From: CAYRLZ01 sp964425275
Lineage (GTDB): Bacteria > Hydrothermota > Tepidihabitantia > Tepidihabitantales > JBDRVQ01
DNA length: 5,404 bases
Direction of reading: 5' to 3'
NCBI GenBank assembly: GCA_964425275.1
Contig: CAYRLZ010000017.1
Location: 1 to 5,404, forward strand
The translations under genes and the position numbers were made by a program. Under the pieces are notes generated by a model. It did no database searches. It was not told the origin of the DNA and worked only from the letters and a program-made list of their open reading frames with translations. Of the stretch, positions 1-5,404 are shown piece by piece. Numbering within the stretch: position 1 is the stretch's first letter; each line of letters starts with the position of its first letter.

Positions 1-2901
1 ATGGTCTATAAGACGCTTTGTTATGAGAAGACCCCAACCCTTATTGATTCTTTATGGATGATTAAGGGTGTAGGGATTGTTAATGAGGATGGCTCATCAG
101 ATGATACGATATACTGGAATAATGTCCGTTTTGCCTGTCAACTAATGGGTGAGGCCGGTTTTATTCAGGTTGATACATTTTCCAAGAATCGGGGGCATAA
201 TGCCAACGATGTGATAAATTCAATCAATCAGGGTCGGGGGGTTGTCTTATACCGAGGGCGCGGGGTTAATAATTGGTATACACCTTTCGCGGTGAATGTT
301 GCCTTGTGTGAAAATGGGCAAAAACTACCAATTATCGCCTCAATTACCTGCCAGACCTTGACTCTTAATCCTGGTGAGTCAATGGTCGGTGAGGCCTGGT
401 TAAAGGTCGGAAGTGTTGAGAGGCCAAAGGGTGCGGTTGCCTTTTTTGGTAATACCCATTCCGCTTCTGATATCTCGCCTCTAAGGGGTGCTTGCACCCG
501 GGGATTTTTCCGTAGTTTCTTTTCGGATACTCAATTAGGAAAGGCCTGTCTTGCGGCTAAAGAGAGTATCTATGCCCGATTTGGTAATCAAGCGGAATAT
601 GAGGGCTTCAATCTCCTTGGTGACCCGGAATTATCGCCTTATACCCGCGCGCCCAAATTATTAGTTGTTGAGCATCCAACAAATATCCGGGCCGGCACAC
701 AAAATGTAAGAATCAGGGTGAATCGGGAGGGAAGTCCTTTAGGTAATGCCCTGGTCTGTCTTATGAAAGAAAGTGAGGTTTATAAATATGGCTATACCAA
801 TTCCTCTGGTGAAGTCGTTCTATCAATTTCACCCCAGACACCGGGCACTTTGGTATTAACGGTTACCGCTAAGAACTCATTTCCTTTTGAGGCGCAAATC
901 ACTGTCCTGCCCCCCTCCGGCGCCTATCTTACCTTCCAAGGAATTACCTGTAACGACCTACCGCCTCGGGGTAATGGTAATGGGATTCCTAATCCCGGGG
1001 AAGAAATTTGGGCAAAGATTGCCTTAAAGAACTCAGGAGATGCCTCGGCTAATGGGGTCACGGCACAATTAAAGATAACGGACCCGAACTGTTTTCTCCT
1101 CGATTCTCTGGATGATTATGGCTCAATCCCGCCGGAATCAATAAGGGAGAATATCGGTTATTTTATTTTTCGCCTCAATAACCAAATTCCCGATAACTAT
1201 CCCCTTAATTTTACAATAGTTGCCCGGGATAACCAGGGAAACTACTGGAATATCCCTTTTAACTTGTTGGTGCGGAGTGGCAAACTCTCTTTGACCAATG
1301 TTATAATAAAGGATACTTCGCCGGGTGGTAATGGCAATAATATTTTTGAACCAGGGGAGGCGGGTTTTATCCAGTGCGGTCTAAAAAATATTGGCGGGGA
1401 TGTGATGGAGAATTGTCGGGCGCTATTAAGGAATTATTCCGAAGGGGTAAAGGTGATTGATTCTCTTGCCTTCTTTGGCAACATCAACCCGAATGAAGAA
1501 CGTTATAATAATTTAACCCCATTCAGTCTAACCATCTCACCGGCTTGCCCGGGTGGCAGTCGGATAAGGCTTAAACTCTTTTATGGCCGGGGAGTTTTGC
1601 TTACTGATTCACAGGATGTAATATTGACTCTGGGTGGGGCAGCTTCGGGATTGCCAACCGGACCGGATGCCTATGGCTATTATCTTTATGACAATACTGA
1701 TATCGCCTCGGGTCGGGCACCAACTTATCGGTGGATTGAGATTAGTAGACAAAGTGGTGCCTGGCCAGTTCCGGGGGTGACTAATGCCAATGATACAATC
1801 GTCACCCTAAGACTTCCCTTTACATTTCGCTATTACGGTGTGAATTACGATTCAATATCCATCTCCTCCAATGGTTTTGTTTGCTTAGCACGGTCAAATT
1901 ATCGCAGTGGGAATAATACTCCAGTCCCTTCTCCCCAAGCGCCTCCTCGGGGAGTCTTTCCTTTCTGGGATGACTTAGATACAAGGCATCAGCAGGGGGG
2001 ACAGGGTGGCGAGGTTTATCACTATTACGATGCTGTCAATAATTACTATATTATTGAATACTGGAATGTCCGACACTATCAACAGCGTTGGTCTGAGACA
2101 TTTGAGATAATCTTCTATGACCCAAGATTTTACCCAACACCAACCGGCGATGGCGAGATTCTATTTCAGTATTATTCAGTAGCGGATGCCTCCTCTTGCA
2201 CCGTTGGTCATCAGGACAATACCCAAACCTGTGGGCTACAATATCTCTATAATGGTACCTATGACCCAAATGCTGCTCCCTTAGTTGCCGGGCGGGCAAT
2301 CAAGCTTACTACTTACCCGCCCCAATCTACCAATTCCCCTTGGGTTACCTTAGAAAGGCTCTTGATTGACGATTCTCGTGGTGGAAACGGCAACGGTATC
2401 TTAGAACCAGGGGAAAGTATCCTCTTGGTTGTCTATCTAAAAAACCGGGGTACGGTTACTGCTGCCAATCTCTCGGGTAAGTTGCGTCGTTGTGATTTAG
2501 ATTTGACCATAAACGATTCTTTATTTGACTTTGGTAATATCTCTCCGAATCAAGAGGTTAATAATGCCAGTAGCCCTTATCGTTTCACCATCAGCAATTC
2601 GCCGACCGATACTGTTTTATCCTTCCTTCTCTATCTGCAAGGGGATGGTTATAGCAATGCCCTGTTTTTCTCCTTAGGGTTAGGTAGAGTTACCGCGATT
2701 GCCGGGTCAAAGAAGGCTATTTCTCTCTCCTCTTTCCCAACTATTCTCAGAGCCGATAGATTTAATAAATTAGTGAAGGGAGGTTATACCATATACGACT
2801 ATCAAGGGAGAAGGGTAAGGCAGGAAAAATATTTGCCCACCGGGATTTACTTCATTATTATCCCACCAAAGGAACGGCTCAAGTTCTGTATTATCCGTTG
2901 A
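1..2901 (+). CDS. Gingipain-like (peptidase family C25) multidomain secreted protein, 5'-partial
   Basis: Probably an exported, surface or extracellular protein of cysteine endopeptidase ancestry. Visible residues 1-215 match the second half of a C25 catalytic domain: YEKTP at 8-12, a YRGxG loop at 84-88 followed by W92, the nucleophile region ITCQT with C117, FFGNTHS at 149-154, and the closing NLLGDPEL at 204-211. Residue 87, where gingipains carry the catalytic His (GHG), is Arg, so activity is doubtful. Next come an Ig-like domain (about 218-306), two D-x4-GNGN-x4-PGE modules (309-427, 428-546), a NIDO-like beta domain (550-775), a third module (781-895) and a degenerate sorting-type tail (897-966). 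The ATG at base 1 aligns inside the catalytic domain; the signal peptide and N-terminal catalytic half are absent, so the true start should lie upstream. The stop is TGA at 2899. The M14 gene follows after 16 bases, probably co-transcribed. Family assignment is firm; proteolytic function is not. Confidence 0.88.
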   Translation: MVYKTLCYEKTPTLIDSLWMIKGVGIVNEDGSSDDTIYWNNVRFACQLMGEAGFIQVDTFSKNRGHNANDVINSINQGRGVVLYRGRGVNNWYTPFAVNVALCENGQKLPIIASITCQTLTLNPGESMVGEAWLKVGSVERPKGAVAFFGNTHSASDISPLRGACTRGFFRSFFSDTQLGKACLAAKESIYARFGNQAEYEGFNLLGDPELSPYTRAPKLLVVEHPTNIRAGTQNVRIRVNREGSPLGNALVCLMKESEVYKYGYTNSSGEVVLSISPQTPGTLVLTVTAKNSFPFEAQITVLPPSGAYLTFQGITCNDLPPRGNGNGIPNPGEEIWAKIALKNSGDASANGVTAQLKITDPNCFLLDSLDDYGSIPPESIRENIGYFIFRLNNQIPDNYPLNFTIVARDNQGNYWNIPFNLLVRSGKLSLTNVIIKDTSPGGNGNNIFEPGEAGFIQCGLKNIGGDVMENCRALLRNYSEGVKVIDSLAFFGNINPNEERYNNLTPFSLTISPACPGGSRIRLKLFYGRGVLLTDSQDVILTLGGAASGLPTGPDAYGYYLYDNTDIASGRAPTYRWIEISRQSGAWPVPGVTNANDTIVTLRLPFTFRYYGVNYDSISISSNGFVCLARSNYRSGNNTPVPSPQAPPRGVFPFWDDLDTRHQQGGQGGEVYHYYDAVNNYYIIEYWNVRHYQQRWSETFEIIFYDPRFYPTPTGDGEILFQYYSVADASSCTVGHQDNTQTCGLQYLYNGTYDPNAAPLVAGRAIKLTTYPPQSTNSPWVTLERLLIDDSRGGNGNGILEPGESILLVVYLKNRGTVTAANLSGKLRRCDLDLTINDSLFDFGNISPNQEVNNASSPYRFTISNSPTDTVLSFLLYLQGDGYSNALFFSLGLGRVTAIAGSKKAISLSSFPTILRADRFNKLVKGGYTIYDYQGRRVRQEKYLPTGIYFIIIPPKERLKFCIIR
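925..1638 (+). repeat. Two tandem D-x4-GNGN-x4-PGE beta modules in the C25-like protein
   Basis: These are two adjacent protein modules of about 119 residues each (309-427 and 428-546). Each begins with a short beta stretch, then an acidic residue (D319, D438), a glycine-asparagine loop (G324-E334, G443-E453) at identical spacing, and a strand pattern containing LKNSG or LKNIG. The loop recalls calcium-binding Asp/Asn/Gly loops, but metal binding is inferred. The codons differ between copies, so the duplication is old. The likely role is as Ig-like stalk or spacer modules. Confidence 0.75.
1648..2325 (+). other. NIDO-like beta domain inserted between GNGN modules
   Basis: Residues 550-775 open with GPDAYGYYLYDN (554-565), then a WIEI segment, LPFTFRYYGVNYDS, SSNGF (622-626), PFWDDLD (654-660), and a run with YIIEYWNV, IIFYDP, TGDGEILFQY and a TVGHQDN-type end. 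This order matches a beta domain I recall from exported proteins of WOR-3-like and related bacteria, resembling the extracellular NIDO fold. It separates the second and third GNGN modules. The function is unknown; adhesion or ligand binding is a guess. Confidence 0.6.
2341..2685 (+). repeat. Third D-x4-GNGN-x4-PGE module in the C25-like protein
   Basis: Residues 781-895 repeat the same design as the modules at 309-546. Acidic D790 lies five residues before the GNGN loop at G795-E805, followed by LKNRG and an FGNISPN strand turn like the FGNINPN of the second module. It is cut off from the other two copies by the NIDO-like domain, so it is either an independent addition or the result of an insertion into a three-module array. 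Confidence 0.72.
2689..2898 (+). other. Degenerate type A C-terminal sorting-like tail of the C25-like protein
   Basis: Residues 897-966 end in YTIYDYQGRRVR (929-940), then LPTGIYFIII (945-954) and a final KFCIIR strand. This is the strand order of type IX secretion type A tails (IYDxxGRxV, then GIYF, then a basic terminal strand). The usual leading PNP turn is missing. Export through an outer-membrane type IX-like system is inferred from the pattern only; no secretion machinery is encoded here. Confidence 0.6.
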
Positions 2902-2917
2902 CCATCAACTGCCCACC

Positions 2918-4450
2918 GTGCCCGCTAAAATAGAAAGGAAAAGAGGAGGGGAACAAAAGAGAGAAAGTTATCTCCCTCTTTGGCTATTTTCCTTTTGGGC
3001 GATTTTGCTCTATCATACCTTATATCCCTTCCCCCCGCGTTATCATACCAATAATGAGGTATTTACCGATTTAAGGCGTCTGGCTTTGAATTATCCGACA
3101 TTATGCCGTCTGGAGACCCTTGGTTATTCTACCCGTTTAGCGCAACCTCTTCTGGCACTAAAAATCTCCGACAATCCACATCTCAGAGAAGATGAACCAA
3201 GATTATTCTTCAATGGCAATCATCACGCCTGTGAGATTATCGGTCCAGAAATTTGTCTCTTTTTAGCCGAGAGCCTTTTAGGTAATTATGCAACCAATCC
3301 TGAGATTAAAAGGTTTATTGACTCTCTGGAAATCTGGATAATGCCTCTGGTTAATCCGGATGGTCATTATATCGTAGAAGAGGATATTGACAGTCTATGG
3401 CGCAAGAACTTACGGGATAATGATAATAATGGTCAGATAAATCTTGACTATGATGGTGTTGATTTGAATCGGAACTATAACTTTCTCTGGGTAAGAGGCG
3501 ATGCCAACCCAAGTTCTCGGGAATATCGGGGACCTTTTCCATTTTCCGAAGCGGAGATAGTAGCGATAAGAGATTTGGCATTGCGGGAGAAATTTGTCGC
3601 CAGTATCTGCTATCACTCCGATATTGACCCCCGAAGGGGTGAGTATGTCTATTTCCCCTGGCGCTGGGGAAATTCTTTTTCTCCGGACTATCCCCATCTA
3701 AGAAGTGTTGCCGAAAGTTTGGCACTTAATATCGTGAATGATGCTAACAACGGCACTTATTCTTATATCTACGGGAGTGCTGAGGATGGCGGATTGGCCA
3801 GAAACTGGCTCTATTATGCCCTGGGAATTTTTTCCTTCACGATTGAAGTGAGCCGGGGTTATCGGCCACCCGAATCAAGGGTTGACTCTATCTGCCAAAA
3901 GAATCTCCGGGGTGCCTATTACTTAATGCGAAGGGCATTATCTTCCCAGATTGCCGGAAGGGTTCTGGACTTTAATACCCACCAGCCATTAGTTGCCGAG
4001 GTGAGAATCTTAGAGGCTTATGCCGCACCCGAGACAGTTCTTCCCCGATATACCGATTCTCTTTTTGGTAGATTTCGGCGGATATTATCCCCTGGGCGAT
4101 ATACAATTCAAGTTCTAAAAGAGGGCTATTTATCAAAGATTGAATCCGTAGAGGTTCTTTCTGGGAGACCAACAAATATTGATATTTATCTTCAGCCAGC
4201 CGAAATAAAAGAATCTTCGGTTCTTATTCCGATGAGGCTTAGGGGGATTTCTAATCCATTGCCCCTTAATCTTTCCCTTGCCTTTCCTTTTGCCCGGTCA
4301 ATAGCAATCTATACCCCGGATGGTCGCTGTCAGAAAACCTTTGCTTCGCTCAAAGGGGGAAATAAATTAAAGTTTAACCGTTCCGGGGTATATTTCATTA
4401 TCGTTGATTTTCCGACCAGCCGTTCGGTATATAAGTTAAATATCTTTTAG
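2918..4450 (+). CDS. M14-family zinc carboxypeptidase, secreted, with regulatory-like domain and sorting-like tail
   Basis: A metallocarboxypeptidase that would remove C-terminal residues from peptides outside the cytoplasm. A basic N-terminus (residues 4-16) precedes a hydrophobic stretch (about 19-38), which fits a signal peptide or anchor. The M14 domain covers about 45-342. Zinc ligands are H103 and E106 (HACE) and H233 (CYHSD); the catalytic Glu is E310 (FTIEV); the substrate-binding set is R162 (WRKN) and N184-R185 (GVDLNRNY). An Asp/Asn-rich DxDxNG loop (167-172) may bind calcium. Residues 343-427 form a carboxypeptidase regulatory-like beta domain, and 429-510 a degenerate type A tail with IAIYTPDGR and GVYFIIV. 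I chose the GTG start 16 bases after the upstream stop: no ATG, GTG or TTG follows in frame until TTG at 3005, which would remove the basic segment. No Shine-Dalgarno precedes the GTG. All key residues are present, so activity is likely; specificity cannot be read. Confidence 0.93.
   Translation: MPAKIERKRGGEQKRESYLPLWLFSFWAILLYHTLYPFPPRYHTNNEVFTDLRRLALNYPTLCRLETLGYSTRLAQPLLALKISDNPHLREDEPRLFFNGNHHACEIIGPEICLFLAESLLGNYATNPEIKRFIDSLEIWIMPLVNPDGHYIVEEDIDSLWRKNLRDNDNNGQINLDYDGVDLNRNYNFLWVRGDANPSSREYRGPFPFSEAEIVAIRDLALREKFVASICYHSDIDPRRGEYVYFPWRWGNSFSPDYPHLRSVAESLALNIVNDANNGTYSYIYGSAEDGGLARNWLYYALGIFSFTIEVSRGYRPPESRVDSICQKNLRGAYYLMRRALSSQIAGRVLDFNTHQPLVAEVRILEAYAAPETVLPRYTDSLFGRFRRILSPGRYTIQVLKEGYLSKIESVEVLSGRPTNIDIYLQPAEIKESSVLIPMRLRGISNPLPLNLSLAFPFARSIAIYTPDGRCQKTFASLKGGNKLKFNRSGVYFIIVDFPTSRSVYKLNIF
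2942..2950 (+). promoter_or_regulatory. Shine-Dalgarno-like purine tract inside the start of the M14 gene
   Basis: The sequence agaggaggg lies within codons 9-11 of the chosen reading frame rather than upstream of it. No in-frame ATG, GTG or TTG sits at a normal distance downstream (next is TTG at 3005, over 50 bases away). It encodes part of the basic N-terminus, so it may be a coincidence of Arg, Gly and Lys codons. It is recorded because it bears on the start choice. Confidence 0.3.
4202..4447 (+). other. Degenerate type A C-terminal sorting-like tail of the M14 carboxypeptidase
   Basis: Residues 429-510 carry SNPLPL (445-450), IAIYTPDGR (462-470), SGVYFIIV (489-496) and a final VYKLNIF strand. 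The order is that of type A sorting tails, with a weakened opening turn. It resembles the tail of the preceding gene product (IYDYQGR, GIYFIII) more than the canonical tail of the convergent gene, suggesting that the two plus-strand proteins use the same export or anchoring route. Confidence 0.58.
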
Positions 4451-4495
4451 TCCGGTTAGAAATTACCGATTTTCTCTTGACTGATGGATAAAATA

Positions 4496-4526
4496 AAAAG
4501 GCGGGAGATTTTTTCTCCCGCCTTTT
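4496..4526. terminator. Bidirectional rho-independent terminator between convergent genes
   Basis: This is a perfect 13-base-pair inverted repeat: the left arm 4496-4508 (aaaaggcgggaga) pairs with 4514-4526 around a five-T loop. The nine inner pairs include seven G-C, flanked by four A-T pairs, so each strand shows a GC-rich stem followed by a T run. On the plus strand the tail is tttta; on the minus strand it is ttttatttta. It lies 45 bases past the M14 stop and 20 bases past the minus-strand stop, so it can serve both units. Confidence 0.92.
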
Positions 4527-4546
4527 ATCCTTGTTATCTCTTAGGT

Positions 4547-4771
4547 TTATTTCGTGACAATCAGTTTCTTATCCTCTTTATAGCCGTTAGCCGAGAAGCG
4601 TAAGAGATAAATCCCTGAGGGTAATTTCTTCCTTATGGTAAATTGTCCTTTATCACTCCGGGCGCTATATACCGTATTACCCAAGACATTGTAGATTTTT
4701 AACGTTGCCCAATCTTTGAGTGGTAGATTATAATAGACGGTAAAGAAGTCTCTTGTCGGATTGGGTCGGAT
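4547..4771 (-). other. Canonical type A (Por/type IX) C-terminal sorting domain
   Basis: The last 74 residues of the minus-strand protein carry the complete signature: the RPNPT opening turn, the LKIYNVLGNTVY strand pair, LPSGIYLLRF and a lysine-rich terminal strand. In Bacteroidota, domains of this type direct passage through the type IX outer-membrane machinery and are then removed. Whether this organism has that machinery cannot be told from here. Confidence 0.85.
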
Positions 4772-5404
4772 GATGAGAGCCGAGCTACGCTTTCCAGTTA
4801 TATTTCCGGTCGGTCCAAACTTGGGAGCCGAGGGGAAGTCAAATTTGTATATCACGTTCTGATTATTTCCTTTGATGGCGTAGATGGTGTCATTAAAGAG
4901 ACAGAGTCCACCTCCACCCTTCACATACTTCTTCTCACTTCCCTTAGGAATCGTCTCAACTCCGGTCCATTTGCCACTGCTTATCTCATACCGCCAGAAC
5001 TCTTTCGTATTATTTCCTTTGAAGGCATAGATGTTGCCATCCTTTAAGACCATTGCGGCACCTTCGCCAACCTTCTTTTCCTTCTTCACCATCGGATGGA
5101 TAAAAGGCATTATGCTTTCTGTTTCCCAGGCATTACCGCTAATGCTGTATCTATAAAACTCGTTATATTTTCCTCTCAGGGCATAGATATAATCAGAGCC
5201 ATCATAAACGATACAACTACCGTCGCCGTAGCCTTTTTCTGGTTTCTCTTTTGCCGGAGCGGACGGTAGAGTATCCCAGGTTGTGCCATTATAGCATAAG
5301 AACTCCCTGGTCTTTGAGCCCTTTAAGAGATAGATATTGCCATTGGCATAAGCGATACCGGTTCCACCTTTCAGTTTCTTGTCACCTCGGACCGGTGGTA
5401 AGGT
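4547..5404 (-). CDS. Secreted kelch-like YALKG-repeat protein with type A sorting domain, 5'-partial
   Basis: An exported repeat protein of unknown specific role, probably a surface or extracellular beta-propeller. The frame stays open from the TAA at 4547-4549 to the right edge, giving 285 visible residues; the ATG at 5108-5110 (visible residue 99) falls between repeats and is not a credible start. Four kelch-like repeats are visible, with cores NIYLLKG (23-29), YIYALRG (72-78), NIYAFKG (124-130) and TIYAIKG (173-179), each after a glycine-rich turn; the first three are followed by an aromatic stretch and a Trp. Residues 212-285 form a canonical type A tail: RPNPT (213-217), LKIYNVLGNTVY (235-246), LPSGIYLLRF (261-270) and a lysine-rich end, KKLIVTK. 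The N-terminus, signal peptide and promoter lie beyond the window. It converges on the peptidase unit and is separately transcribed, so a shared function is only suggested by proximity and the common tail type. Confidence 0.88.
   Translation of the reverse strand, partial: TLPPVRGDKKLKGGTGIAYANGNIYLLKGSKTREFLCYNGTTWDTLPSAPAKEKPEKGYGDGSCIVYDGSDYIYALRGKYNEFYRYSISGNAWETESIMPFIHPMVKKEKKVGEGAAMVLKDGNIYAFKGNNTKEFWRYEISSGKWTGVETIPKGSEKKYVKGGGGLCLFNDTIYAIKGNNQNVIYKFDFPSAPKFGPTGNITGKRSSALIIRPNPTRDFFTVYYNLPLKDWATLKIYNVLGNTVYSARSDKGQFTIRKKLPSGIYLLRFSANGYKEDKKLIVTK
4835..5371 (-). repeat. Four kelch-like YALKG protein repeats
   Basis: Four units repeat with a period of 49 to 52 residues; the glycines ending each core are at visible residues 29, 78, 130 and 179 of the minus-strand protein. 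Each unit reads as a glycine-rich turn, IYxxKG (IYALRG in unit 2), and the first three continue with EF-x-x-Y and a Trp about eight residues later. The fourth unit lacks EFW and the Trp, as expected for the last blade before the sorting domain. Further copies probably lie upstream, outside the window. Confidence 0.82.

Noticed and set aside
228..497. Minus-strand open frame of 89 codons
   Set aside because: It is antisense to the conserved C25 catalytic region and has no recognisable domain or ribosome binding site; it is a shadow of the plus-strand gene.
2051..2299. Minus-strand open frame of 82 codons
   Set aside because: It lies opposite the NIDO-like domain, whose motifs are clearly coding on the plus strand; its own peptide has no family resemblance.
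2702..2901. A separate small gene at the end of the C25-like protein
   Set aside because: The segment is continuous in frame with the upstream modules and has the strand order of a sorting-type tail, so it is the end of the same protein.
2909..2926. Short direct repeat tgcccac / gtgcccgc around the M14 start
   Set aside because: It is only about six matching bases and spans the stop-start junction; it is too short to call a regulatory or attachment site.
3351..3725. Two overlapping minus-strand open frames (3351-3725 and 3410-3697)
   Set aside because: Both are antisense to the M14 active-site region (GVDLNRNY, CYHSD), which is unmistakably coding on the plus strand.
3972..4175. Minus-strand open frame of 67 codons
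   Set aside because: It is antisense to the regulatory-like beta domain of the carboxypeptidase; there is no independent support.
1..5404. Mobile element, CRISPR array, tRNA or rRNA, riboswitch, or defence system
   Set aside because: No transposase, spaced repeats, cloverleaf or conserved RNA signature was seen; nearly every base is covered by three secreted-protein genes and one terminator.

Overview
The window holds three protein genes and nothing else of size. Two lie on the plus strand, 16 bases apart: a gingipain-like (peptidase family C25) multidomain secreted protein whose 5' part is missing, and a complete M14-family zinc carboxypeptidase. The third lies on the minus strand and converges on them: a secreted protein with kelch-like YALKG repeats and a type A C-terminal sorting domain, running off the right edge. 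All three end in a beta-rich C-terminal tail of the type IX secretion (Por) sorting-domain kind, canonical in the third and degenerate in the first two.

Organism: the domain combination (C25 catalytic half, Ig-like domain, D-x4-GNGN-x4-PGE modules, a GPDAYGYYLYDN-type beta domain, YALKG repeats, type A tails) resembles uncultivated bacteria of the FCB-related and candidate phyla around WOR-3/Stahlbacteria, Hydrothermae, Cloacimonadota and KSB1. This comes from remembered family patterns, not a search; WOR-3-like is my best guess at moderate confidence. Base composition is moderate and looks even across the genes.

Layout: 1-2901 (+) C25-like protein, with its first visible codon inside the catalytic domain; 2902-2917 spacer; 2918-4450 (+) M14 carboxypeptidase starting at GTG; 4451-4546 convergent intergenic region with a strong hairpin at 4496-4526 that can terminate transcription both ways; 4547-5404 (-) YALKG-repeat protein, 5' end outside the window.

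How they fit together: the two plus-strand genes look like one transcription unit for exported proteins of endopeptidase and carboxypeptidase ancestry, a plausible pair for extracellular protein breakdown. The main surprise is that the C25-like protein keeps the catalytic Cys (C117) but has Arg (R87) where gingipains have the catalytic His, so it may be a pseudoenzyme or a divergent subfamily. The M14 enzyme keeps its full zinc and catalytic set. I see no RNA genes, mobile elements, CRISPR arrays or defence genes.
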